Positions 33,501 through 43,194 of a DNA stretch of 64,000 nt are shown here, in pieces. The stretch's first letter is position 1; every line of letters starts with the position of its first letter. Origin of the DNA: Guadua angustifolia (lineage: Eukaryota; Streptophyta; Magnoliopsida; Poales; Poaceae); the NCBI GenBank assembly GCA_036346375.1, contig CM070501.1, forward strand, positions 51,563,326 through 51,627,325, read 5' to 3'. The position numbers were made by a program, and so were the translations under genes. A model generated the notes under the pieces. It did no database searches, had not been told where the DNA came from, and saw only the letters and a program-made list of their open reading frames with translations.

Positions 33501-34166
33501 CCCCACGGCCGGTGGCCCGGTGGGTAGCTGACCACCTTCGGCTCGAGCCACCCTTCCAGATCGTTGGAGAAGCGTTGGAGGCTGGCACGGCCTGTCCCGG
33601 GAATGGGCTGGAGCTCAGCCACCATGTAGAGCAGGTCGTCGGTGCCGTCGTCTGCAGTGGTATGGATGAGGCCGACGTTGCCGGCGCGTAGGAGTCGGCG
33701 GTCGGATTCGGGCGGGAAGTGGGTGGCCTTGAGGCTGTACGCGTCGCAGAGGATGTAGACGTTGCCGTACTCGGGGAAGCTCGGTCCAACATGGTCCGAG
33801 CCGGGTAAGAAGCGGGGCTCCTGGGCGCGCCACATGGGAGGCCGCCGTTGGAGTCGACGGCGACGACGTAGGGGTAGTCGTCGCGGTCGGGGGAGAGTGG
33901 GAGACGTCCTGGGGCACGGCGGAGACGGAGCCGCTCCGGCGCACAGTGAGGAGGGAGACGCACGGGGGGTCGAGCCAGTCGAAAGAGAGATCGTCACCCG
34001 CCGTGATCCCATCGTCTGAAGAGGACACGCTCGGGACGCAGGCCAGGATCACCCACGGCGCCGGCCGCCGCGCCGTCGCCACGGTCGGTGCGGACGCGGG
34101 ACAGATGGGCCGATACGGATGCTGTTCGGGGTACAAAAGAGGGACGTATACGGGCGGTAAAATCAT

Positions 34167-36516
34167 TGCTGACTGGAAAGCAGTAGCGGCGGTGATGGGG
34201 TGAGATGGGAGGAGGGTCTTATCGCGCTGCTGCCGTGTTGCGGGGTTTTGGCCATTCGGGTTTGGCTTGCAGGGCAAGTCGGCTACGTCGCCGTATTGCG
34301 ACTCTGAAAACCCAATTAAGTGTTATTAATTATTTAACTAGGCCAATCAGTGCATTTCTGAACCAATTGCAAGATGGAGCGGTTCTGGTCAGAGAAGCGC
34401 CCATATTAGCACAGGTCGACCTTAGAAAACAGAGCAGAGATCAGCTTCGTTCTCATCTGGCATGAGAGAAGCAGCGAGGCGAGCGGTCGCCAAGGATTCG
34501 CCCAATGGTAAGGTTAATGGAGGTTCACCGACAGGTCAAACTGCATGCGATTTTTCAAGTTTTTGTCCGAACTCACTGACTCCTTGCTCGGAACCTATCA
34601 TGGTCTAGGTCTATACCATGTTGGCCAGGCATGCATGTTTGTGATTTGTCCGAACTCACTGACTCCATGCTTGCTCGGAACCTATCATCTATCATGGTGT
34701 AGGTCTATCTATGCAATGTTGGCCAGCATGCACGTCAGCAACTTCCTTTGATCGGTCACAAGTGCTTACTAATTGGAATCATCTATATCCACGTACGAAC
34801 ACAGCACGACATGCAGAAACTATGTACAGAACAACATCTAGAGAATATAACTATATAAGCAAAACGGTAGAAGCAACTGGAAACATCGTAACATTCAGGG
34901 ATAGAAGTAACAAACGTTGCAAACAACATTTCTATTTAAAGCATAACAAGAGATTAAAATTCCAGTCGTCCATGAAGACCGCGCCATGAAGTCTCGCACC
35001 AGTGAACAGCCTCAACTCATACGTGTTAGTAGCAACCTGGATCAAGAGAACATTACATGAGGCTCACTGAGGAAATTTCCTCTTGTTGTTGGAAGGTAAT
35101 TTATGTAAGGCGATCCCCGATCCATGCATATGACACTTATGAGTGAAACTAGCCAGGCTTACCTAGGAAAAAGCTGTAAGATTTTCTTCGTGTTCCTCCA
35201 CCTTAGTCGCCTGCGCCAGAAGATGATGCAGGGTATTTGGCCGGTTGACAAAACTTCATAATCCCCGACACAAAACTCAAACAATGGTCCTTCGCGACAG
35301 AGCCTTCAGAGACAAGAAATACTAGTTAAGCAATATATGATGGTGAGACAATATGCGATAACTTAGTATGAGCAACTCGTTTGAAAGAACATTGATAAAA
35401 TCCTAAAGCACAGAAGCCTCTGAATATGGATGAGCAAGAAATGATGGTTAATTGGTTATGTCAAGCAGTAAATCATGCGTGCATGTGATATTCTATCATC
35501 TATGTGAAGTGCAATCAAGCTCCAAATCTGAAATATGGCCGGAGCACAATCTAGCAGTCAGTCACTAACCTAGACTTTACCTGTAAGCACAGACCCTTAT
35601 ACAGATACGCTTATATGTATAGTTTCCTCACACGAAAAAGAAACTTCTATTTCAGTTCTAATCTATATATTCACCTACTGTTGCTAACATCACCGAACAT
35701 GACAATTGATGCATCACATTTCTTACAGCTGAAAAATGAATACAAGTCCCTAGCTAACTGGCACACGATAAACAGAGAGTAATTAACTTATGACCAGGAT
35801 AACAGGGGCAAATGAAAAAGAAGATATTAACACATAACAATTATTGTTTGATTGTTGTTTGACTCTAGTCTTCATTAAATATCCATTCTATCACCAGGCA
35901 CACAAGTATACCATGCAAGAAGATATTGACACATCGGTTGTTGAGTGTTGACATCGTACACGATATATATATATATATATATATATGAAAAATATGTACA
36001 GAACAACAATGTAATTCTACTGCAAAGAACAAACACGTCTTAGCATGGATTAATTCTCTTGTTGCACTTGCATGTCTATCCCTAGCTATAAGGCGTCACA
36101 GAGCATCAAAGTATGGTAACTACTTCGTCACAAACTAAAACATGCTTGAGCACTAACACTGTGCATCTGCGAACATACATACAGCAACCAAGAATCTAAA
36201 GGAAGGATGAATGTGGCGGCACATAATAAATGGCTGTCACAAGAACTTATGAAAAGATAAGTATTGTAATGGCAAGGTAATGAAGTTAGACACACATGAT
36301 CAAACAACAGTTGAAGTAATCTCATCATTCATGAAATTTATGAGTCTCTTAGGATACCTAATATCTAACATGTATGTGCTGTAAAGCTATACAAAAAATA
36401 TGTGCCTTAATTAAGACCTTAATTTACTAGTTTAGCATGTCAAGATTCGGTGCAGAGCAGAGATAACATTCATGACTTCAAAATCTGCAACAGCTTGTAC
36501 AAGACAGCAGCGGCAT
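34167..36516. other. intergenic between DUF1618 copies 2 and 3
   Basis: No gene. It holds a tandem duplication of about 85 bp (34560-34640 and 34648-34738, sharing TTGTCCGAACTCACTGACTC and CGGAACCTATCAT) and an (AT)n microsatellite at 35963-35986. From 36180 it resembles the 3' flanks of the other DUF1618 loci. Confidence 0.5.
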
Positions 36517-37665
36517 TCATGCATTGACAACGTACGTACCATCATTTACTCCGGTAAGCGACGGTGGCAGCTCCCAAGCGTGGACGAAGCGGGAAGAGTA
36601 GTGCTCGACCTTCGGCGGGCGGGTCATCTCGTACTCCTTGCACTCCAGCAACATCTTCGCGTCCACATCCACAGCCAACACGCATGAGTTCGTCAGCAAG
36701 TCGATGTGGAAGAAGTAGAGCACGTTGGGATTTGTGGGGTGGACGAGCGCGAGCCCGGTGGTCTGATAGCTTATGCCCATCAAGATGTCGCCCCAGGGCA
36801 CGTCGTACTCTGGCGTCCACTCCGCACGCGCCGGATCGTTCAGCGTCCACATGCCGATCATCTTGCCGTTGGAAGGACCGTGGATCTGCACGCACCTCAG
36901 CTTGCCGCCGCTCACCTTCACGCAGCAGAGCTTGTCAAGGTCCTCCTTCCTGGTCGCAGCGGCAGCCAGCTCGCTGCCGTTCGGGAGCGCGACATATCGC
37001 AGGTTCGGCTGCTCGGCGAAGGGGTCGCAGGTGAGGAGGCCGTAGGAGAGATCCACCCACCAGAGCTTCCCGGCGTGAGTGATCACGCCGCTGCATGACT
37101 TGCTTTCCCACCGAGGGTGCTGCTGGGGGTAGCTGAGCGCCTTCTCCACCCACTCGCTGGCCCCCGCGGTGTAGCAGAGGAGGGTGGCGCGGTCGGTGCC
37201 GGCGACGGGCATGAACTCGGCGACCATGTAGCCGCCGCCGCTGCCTCGGGGGTCGGCGATGAGGCCGACCATGCCGAGCTTGATGTCGGGGCGACCGGCG
37301 TCCGTGAGGATGGAGGCGGTGCGGGTGGTCGCGTCGCAGAGAACGTAGGCCTTGATGGACTTGCGGCGCGAGGTGAGGCCGAGGTCGGGAGTGTCGACGA
37401 CGACGAGCGGCTCCGTGTCGTGCCCCTGGGCTGCGTAGAGGAGGAGGCGACCGGAGGGGTCGGCGGCGGTGATGTAGAGGTAGTTAAATGGGTGCGGGAA
37501 GACGCGCCAGGGCACGGTGAGGCAGGAGCCGCGCGGCGGGTCCTCCCAGTCGATGGTGAGGTCCTTGCCCGGCGGGACCTTGTCCGGGTCACAGGTCACG
37601 TCCGGAATGGAGGGCAGGATCACCCACGGCCCCGGCCGCCGAGCCTCCACACCTGCCGCCGACAT
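36517..37665 (-). CDS. DUF1618 domain protein, intact copy
   Basis: A single 382-codon exon, the only undamaged member of the local group. Residues 12-50 carry the family N-terminus (PGPWVILPSIPDV, DLTIDWEDPPRGSCLTVP). The central part has YVLCDATTRTASIL and YMVAEFMPVAGTDRATLL. The DUF1618 core follows at about residues 205-300 (GVITHAGKLWWVDLSYGLL, TCDPF, CCVKVSGGKLRCVQI). The C-terminal part has GLALVHPTNPNVLYFFHIDL, ECKEYEM and RFVHAWELPP. No signal peptide or membrane segment. The ATG at 37665 was chosen because the family N-terminus starts right after it and a CT-rich leader precedes it. Function is unknown for the family. High GC in the 5' half is typical of grass genes. Confidence 0.9.
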   Translation of the reverse strand: MSAAGVEARRPGPWVILPSIPDVTCDPDKVPPGKDLTIDWEDPPRGSCLTVPWRVFPHPFNYLYITAADPSGRLLLYAAQGHDTEPLVVVDTPDLGLTSRRKSIKAYVLCDATTRTASILTDAGRPDIKLGMVGLIADPRGSGGGYMVAEFMPVAGTDRATLLCYTAGASEWVEKALSYPQQHPRWESKSCSGVITHAGKLWWVDLSYGLLTCDPFAEQPNLRYVALPNGSELAAAATRKEDLDKLCCVKVSGGKLRCVQIHGPSNGKMIGMWTLNDPARAEWTPEYDVPWGDILMGISYQTTGLALVHPTNPNVLYFFHIDLLTNSCVLAVDVDAKMLLECKEYEMTRPPKVEHYSSRFVHAWELPPSLTGVNDGTYVVNA

Positions 37666-37679
37666 GGCCAGAGCACGCG

Positions 37680-37817
37680 ACGCAGAGAGAGGGAAGAGAG
37701 AGAGGGAAGAGAGAAAGGGAGAGAGAGAGTGGTTACGGGTGAGACGGGAGAGAGCTCTTGGTTAACTTTTTGGCTTAAGATGAGGAGGGGGAGGGGGTTT
37801 AAATATCGTCTGATTGG
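37680..37817 (-). promoter_or_regulatory. leader and core promoter of the intact DUF1618 gene
   Basis: On the minus strand the leader is a CT-rich tract (37680-37735, GA-rich on plus). Upstream lies a TATA-like ATATTTAAA at 37798-37806 and a CCAAT word at 37813-37817. The spacing suggests a start near 37770. The CCAAT is unusually close to the TATA and may be fortuitous. Confidence 0.45.
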
Positions 37818-38332
37818 CTTGGGCGCAGGGCAAGTTTGTTACGCTGGTGCCGTATCCTTTGTTTTGTCGCGGGGTGGTGTGGTTGTTGATGCTAGACGAG
37901 ACGGAGAATGGGAGCGACCGTTTCGAGTTTGGGCTTCCCGCCTCTGGTCGTGTCGGACGGCGCCGTTGCAGTTGCGCACTCTCTCGCTGGGCCTGCACCA
38001 ACTCCAGTCTGCATTGTTCATCTGGTACAGAAATTTGTAAGGAGATAGCTAGTGGAAGTCGAACGTACGTGCGACTGGATTAAGCGTAGCAACACAGCAC
38101 CGTGAGATTACTGACATGATAACAAGTACCAACATCCAAGACACCTAGGGGCTGCACAGAATCATCCTCCAAATCCTATATTAGTGGCAGTCACAAGAGC
38201 TTATTTATGTATGGACCGATAGACATCGCCAAGTTTAATGAAGTGACGTACAGATCGTCAAAGAACAACTGAATTACATCCTGAAGTTGTCTCATCATGC
38301 ATAGAATCTGTAAGTTGCTTAGGGTGCCTTAG

Positions 38333-38883
38333 AATTTTTTTAAATAATATTATTTTTTTTAGAAATTGCGACATTAATACTCGGTTTAAAAAAATTGCAA
38401 AAATAATATACCTTCACCAAACGGTTTGGCGAAAATAGGTTAATCATGCCGTTTAAATGCTAATCACCGAGATGACCCTATTTTCATCAAATGGTTTAGC
38501 GAAAATAGCTAAAACAGTATTTTCGCCAAACCGTTTGGCGAAAATAGCTAAAACAGTATTTTCGCCAAACCGTTTGGCGAAAATAGTAAAATACCCGTAA
38601 CTTTTTATTTCGAACTCCGATTTAGGTGATCTTAGACTCTATGCGAAGCTTATGAAGAGAGCTTCACATAGAGTCTAAGATCACCTAAATCGGAGTTCAG
38701 AGTAAAAAGTTACGGGTGTTTTACTATTTTCACCAAACGGTTTGACGAAAATAGGGTCATCTTGGTGATTAGCATTTAAATGGAAGGATTAACCTATTTT
38801 CGTCAAACCATTTGGCGAAGGTATATTATTTTTGCAATTTTTTTAAACTGAGTATTAATATCGCAATTTCTAAAAAAAATCTA
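38333..38883. mobile_element. foldback element, long near-perfect hairpin of about 550 bp
   Basis: The right half is the reverse complement of the left half with few differences. The arms run about 38355-38650 and 38660-38880 around a short centre near 38650 (CTATGCGAAGCTTATGAAG, then GAGCTTCACATAG). Within the left arm a 39-bp unit (CGCCAAACCGTTTGGCG plus AAAATAGCTAAAACAGTATT) is repeated, and each unit is itself a palindrome. Flanking direct repeats GGTG(C/T)CTTAG (38323-38332 and 38884-38893) look like a 10-bp target duplication with one mismatch. No coding capacity. If transcribed it would form long double-stranded RNA. Confidence 0.8.
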
Positions 38884-39239
38884 GGTGTCTTAGCATCAGC
38901 CGAAAAGCTAGCATTCATATATCGTGATCCTTAACCAATTTAGAGCCTGTTTGTGGAAGTCATAGCTTTTCTAAAAAACTTTTTTTTGTTTTTTAGACTG
39001 AAAAGCGGTTATAGCTTTTTATAAGAGACTGTTTGATAAACAGTTAATTTTACTCAACAATAATTTGCAAAAGTAGGTCCCGCCTAGTTTCAGTTTTTGA
39101 CTTTTGCTTATTATATGTGGCTTTTAACTTATGCCAAGTACGCTTAAAAGTTGTGCTGTTTAAAGAGGATTACTGATTTTTTGAAAGCTGAAACTGGCTG
39201 GACAAGAGATTATAAACTAAATAGTACTTGCAACGACAA

Positions 39240-39530
39240 CGTTCATGCATTGTTTCAAATAAACAACAACTAGCATCAGTGCCGGCACAGCAGGATACGC
39301 ATGGAACAGCATATCATCTTCTTTTCCGGCAAGCGACGGCAGCAAACAAGCGGCCGGGAACAATGGTACACGTACACCAATTACAGAACCAGATCAATAT
39401 ATTCCCCTCGAACTTCACCGTTTTTCTTGTGCGCGCATGCACGAGTATGCATAGAGCACGGTGGACTTCGGTGGACGAGCGTGTGCGACCGCGCCGGGAC
39501 GGTGTATGGCATGAGCCGGGTTCCTGTGTA
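39240..39530 (-). pseudogene. possible 3' remnant of a fourth DUF1618 copy
   Basis: The words CATGCATTG, TCCGGCAAGCGACGGCAGC (compare TCCGGTAAGCGACGGTGGC at 36551) and GGTGGACGAGCG align in order with the 3' end and flank of the intact DUF1618 gene. The coding part is not recoverable. 38140-38330 and 38894-38945 likewise match the 3' flanks of the other copies, which supports an old tandem duplication that lost its gene body. Confidence 0.4.
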
Positions 39531-39539
39531 ACCCCCACT

Positions 39540-39780
39540 TTTCAAATTTATAAGACATATTCTTTTGGCGCATATGATAAGAAGATATTGAACATGAGTA
39601 AAATATGATTAAATATTACCTTTAAGCATTAAATTCAATGCATACATATAGAGTAAAGCTACATATCTATTACGGGTATAGAAAAAACATCACATTAATT
39701 TTATTTTAAAATATTAAACACGTCTTATATTAGTGGATAAAACCATTAAAAAATAAGACATTTTCACATAGGAGACTGAG
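39540..39780. mobile_element. Stowaway-like MITE remnant
   Basis: TTTATAAGACATATTC near the left and AATAAGACATTTTCACA near the right form inverted similarity, and the right end approaches the GGAGACTGAGTAC form of degraded Stowaway ends. TA duplications cannot be confirmed. Confidence 0.35.
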
Positions 39781-40133
39781 TACTGTACTTGTCGTAGCGA
39801 CTTCATCTAAGCTTATGCTAGCCTATCGTCATTTTGTCGTGGGGTATTAGAGAATGTATAGACGACAACTGTATACAATACATCTTCATATCATCTACAG
39901 ACATGTGAGGGAACTGGTATAAGCTCAACTCGATTTGGGGTAGATGGTATAGAAACTCTCAACAGGATCTACAGTTTCCTCCGCCGCCCAGTTCGCCTAT
40001 CTTTCAGGAGCCAAGAACTCAATACGCCACCGCCTGACTTGTCTCATTCGCCCCCTTTTCTATTTATATGGAACTTACAGTTAACTTCTCAATTAGACAC
40101 ACTAAACCAGTATTACACCATTCACTGTTAATA

Positions 40134-43040
40134 CTACTTGCTTATCCATTCTGGGCCGATGACTCGTGGGTTTGGCTTGAAGCTGCGATCCGTCCTCCGA
40201 GTTGGGCCTCCAGGTATTGAACGTAAATTCCCAGCTTGCATCTTCTGTCTTGGTGCCACCGTCTCTGAAGCTACTTCCTCCGCTTGGCGCCTCGGACGAA
40301 TGCTGACATCTGCCCTCCCTTGAAAGCCAGCTTGTCCCCAAGCTGGAGCGCCCGGAAATTGATCCTTGATGGTGTGTTCATCCTCCCAGGTGGCCATGGA
40401 CGCCGGCCAAGATGACCAATGCACAAGCAATTGCGGAATTACTTTTCCGGCACGACGGCACAAGCGACGATCCAAAATGTGCAAAGGAAAGTGCAACTGC
40501 TGATCCAAATCAGGAATAGAAGCACTGACCTGCTGAGACACTCCTTTGGCCGGTTTGAGGAGTGAGACATGGAAGACCGGGTGTACAGAACATGAGTCTG
40601 GAAGTTGAAGCTCATAAGCTACAGGATTGATCTTGCGTATGATGCGGAAAGGCCCAAAGTAGCGAAATGCCAGTTTATAATTTGTGCGTGGTGCCAGAGA
40701 TGCTTGAACATAAGGTTGTAGTTTGACATAAACCATGTCGCCAACAGCAAAAGTGCGTTCTGATCGATGTTTATCGGCTTGTTGCTTCATGCGGTGTTGG
40801 GCTCTATGAAGATGAAGCTTCACAAGTGCATCCATTTGACGACGCTGAGCAAGCCAGTCCTGCAAATCGGAACTTGTGCACACTTCATTAGTATCAATGC
40901 CGAAGTGGTTAGGAGAATGACCGTACAACACCTCAAATGGAGACGCTTTCAAAGCCGAATGATAACATGTATTATACCAGAACTCAGCTAGATAAAGCCA
41001 TTTAAGCCATTGCTTGGGACAGGCATGAACAAAACAGCGAAGATATCCCTCTAAACACTGATTGACACGCTCAGTTTGACCATCAGATTGTGGATGATAG
41101 GCGCTACTCATGTGAAGGGAAGTACCAGGCAACTTAAACAGTTCTTGCCATAGAAGACTAGTAAAGATTTTGTCACGATCAGAAACTAGAGCCTTAGGCA
41201 TGCCATGTAATCTATAGACTTGAGCCATATAAGCATGAGCAACAGACATGGCAGTGAATGGATGAGCCAAAGGGATGAAATGAGCAAACTTAGAAAATTT
41301 ATCAACGACCACAAGAATACAATTATAGGAATTCACTCTAGGTAGTCCTTCAATGAAGTCTAAAGTAACTGTGTGCCAGGAGTGCTCGGGTATAGGAAGA
41401 GGTAAAAGCAAACCAGGGTACTTCGCACGATCGGGCTTGGATTGTTGACAGACTGCACAAGTAGTCACAAAGGTATGAATCATCTTTTTCTTGGCTGGCC
41501 AAGAAAACAACCTCTTGAGACGTCGATATGTGATCGGGAAACCCGAATGACCACCCAGTGCACTGTCATGAAGAGTGTGCATCAACTTGGTTTGCAATTC
41601 GGCATTGTTGCCAATCCATACTCGATCTTTGAACTTGATGATACCGTCTTGGAGACGAAAATTCGGTACTTCCTGTCCCACTGCAAGCGCCATCAGAATT
41701 TTCTTGGTCTTCGGATCCTGTTGATAGCCTTCTACAACTTGCGCAAGCCACACAGGCTTGCTAATGGAAATCGCTGAGGTAGCAAGACAGTCATGCTGCG
41801 CATCAGAAGGGAAATTTGGTCGCCTCGACAAAGCGTCTGCCACTCTGTTATCTTGTCCTTTTTTATATTGAATGGTGAACTGTAATCCCAGCAATTTTGT
41901 GGTATATACATTGAAGAGGCGAGGTGATTCACGATCCAATAGGTGAGTCGGGCTTTGGTGATCGGTGCGGATGACAAATGGTGCATCTTTGAGATCTGCC
42001 GCCATTTGTTCAATAGCGAATAAAATGGCAAGGAATTCCTTTTCATAAGTGGAGAGCCCTTGATTCTTGACACCAAGTGCTTTACTGATAAATGCAACCG
42101 GGTGATTGGTTTGTTGTAAAACCGCACCAATACCTTTATCACTTGCGTCAGACTCAATCACAAACTGCTTAGAAAAGTTTGGTAAAGCAAGGACTGGAGC
42201 TGTTACCAAAGCATGTTTGAGAGCATCGAATGACTGTTGAGTCTGATCTGTCCAGATAAATTGTTGCCCCTTTTTTAACAAGTTAGTCAAAGGTTTGGTG
42301 ATGAGGCCGAAGCCTTGCACAAAACGCCTGTAATACCCTGCCATGCCCAAAAAGCTTCGTATGTCCGTCACACATTGAGGAACCGGCCAGTTCTGTATGA
42401 TTTGGATGTTGGAAGGATCAGTTGCCACGCCACCAGCAGAAATGATATGTCCAAGAAATTCCAATTGTCCTTGAGCAAAACAACACTTTGACATTTTTAA
42501 ATGCAACTTATGTGTGCTGATGAGAGTGAACACTTGTCTCAGGTGAGTGATATGAAGTTCCATATTGGGGCTATACACCAATACATCGTCGATGAAGACT
42601 ACAACACACTTACGCAATAACGGTGCAAGCACAAAATTCATGAAACTCTGAAAAGTAGCGGGCGCACCAGTCAAGCCAAAGGACATTACCTTGTACTCAA
42701 AATGCCCGCTATGAGTTTGAAAGGCTGTTTTGTACTCGTCACCTTCCTTAATGCGGATTTGATGGTATCCTGACCGATGGTCTAATTTGGAGAATATATT
42801 TGCCCCTGCTAATTCATCCAGAAGCTCATCCAAGATAGGCATGGGGTACTTGTTCTTCAATGTATGTGCATTCAATCGACGATAATCCACGCACATGCGC
42901 CATTCACCATCTTTTTTCTTTACCAACAAAATTGGAGATGCAAAGGGACTGGAACTATACTGGATAACCCCATTGGAGAGCAGTTCTTGAACTTGTTTCT
43001 CTATTTCATTTTTTGTTGGGGAGTATATCTGTAAGGTCAC
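40134..43040 (-). CDS. Pol (RT, RNase H, integrase, chromodomain) of the chromovirus
   Basis: A 968-codon open frame. RT: LLVKKKDGEWRMCVDYRRLN near the start, KLDHRSGYHQIRI, and the active site VVFIDDVLVYS near residue 150. RNase H: VIESDASDKGIGAVLQQ and RTDHQSPTHLL. Integrase: zinc-binding H-H-C-C (GGHSGF...CAVCQQSK), then the catalytic D (VTLDFIEGLP), D (VSDRDKIFTS) and E (SDGQTERVNQ). The chromodomain near the C-terminus (HILDRRLCRR, LVHWSSWPASMATWEDE) would target H3K9-methylated chromatin, as known for chromoviruses. The frame runs about 170 bp into the 3' LTR. It is open but separated from gag by two lesions, so it is unlikely to be made from this copy as one polyprotein. Confidence 0.92.
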   Translation of the reverse strand: MTLQIYSPTKNEIEKQVQELLSNGVIQYSSSPFASPILLVKKKDGEWRMCVDYRRLNAHTLKNKYPMPILDELLDELAGANIFSKLDHRSGYHQIRIKEGDEYKTAFQTHSGHFEYKVMSFGLTGAPATFQSFMNFVLAPLLRKCVVVFIDDVLVYSPNMELHITHLRQVFTLISTHKLHLKMSKCCFAQGQLEFLGHIISAGGVATDPSNIQIIQNWPVPQCVTDIRSFLGMAGYYRRFVQGFGLITKPLTNLLKKGQQFIWTDQTQQSFDALKHALVTAPVLALPNFSKQFVIESDASDKGIGAVLQQTNHPVAFISKALGVKNQGLSTYEKEFLAILFAIEQMAADLKDAPFVIRTDHQSPTHLLDRESPRLFNVYTTKLLGLQFTIQYKKGQDNRVADALSRRPNFPSDAQHDCLATSAISISKPVWLAQVVEGYQQDPKTKKILMALAVGQEVPNFRLQDGIIKFKDRVWIGNNAELQTKLMHTLHDSALGGHSGFPITYRRLKRLFSWPAKKKMIHTFVTTCAVCQQSKPDRAKYPGLLLPLPIPEHSWHTVTLDFIEGLPRVNSYNCILVVVDKFSKFAHFIPLAHPFTAMSVAHAYMAQVYRLHGMPKALVSDRDKIFTSLLWQELFKLPGTSLHMSSAYHPQSDGQTERVNQCLEGYLRCFVHACPKQWLKWLYLAEFWYNTCYHSALKASPFEVLYGHSPNHFGIDTNEVCTSSDLQDWLAQRRQMDALVKLHLHRAQHRMKQQADKHRSERTFAVGDMVYVKLQPYVQASLAPRTNYKLAFRYFGPFRIIRKINPVAYELQLPDSCSVHPVFHVSLLKPAKGVSQQVSASIPDLDQQLHFPLHILDRRLCRRAGKVIPQLLVHWSSWPASMATWEDEHTIKDQFPGAPAWGQAGFQGRADVSIRPRRQAEEVASETVAPRQKMQAGNLRSIPGGPTRRTDRSFKPNPRVIGPEWISK

Positions 43041-43194
43041 AATCTGAACGGTTGAACCCCTGGTAGCAATGGAATGGCATGATCAAACTCTCGTCGTGGA
43101 GGTAAGCCATGTGGAGGTTGAAAAATATGATCAAACTCTTCGACCAATTGAACAATGCTCGGGTGAGTGTCTGTCCCAGTCTTGCTCTGTTGGA

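Larger units (their letters stand above)
30574..34166 (-). pseudogene. DUF1618 pseudogene, copy 2, split by a gag-only LTR element
   Basis: The N-terminal part runs from a likely ATG at 34166: WVILACVPSVSSSDD, DLSFDWLDPPCVSLLTVRR. It shifts frame near 33935 (YPYVVAVDSNGGL) and again near 33850 (YGNVYILCDAYSLKATHFPP, LLYMVAELQPIPGTG, VVSYPPGHRPWG). The LTR element at 31288-33500 interrupts the codons for PWGSNG. The C-terminal part continues from 31287 with SNGVVSHAGKLWWMDLSYG, CVKVSDGKLKYVQI, VLALVHPKDSGVVYFF, KCKEYTMPHL and RFVHAWELP. Removing the insertion and one CCCCA copy makes the two halves meet exactly. Indels plus insertion inactivate it. Confidence 0.9.

Noticed and set aside
37117..38040. 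307-codon plus-strand frame
   Set aside because: Antisense shadow of the intact DUF1618 gene; no domain of its own.
38943..39220. GAGCCTGTTTGTGG start resembling a MITE terminus
   Set aside because: No matching inverted end or flanking duplication found.
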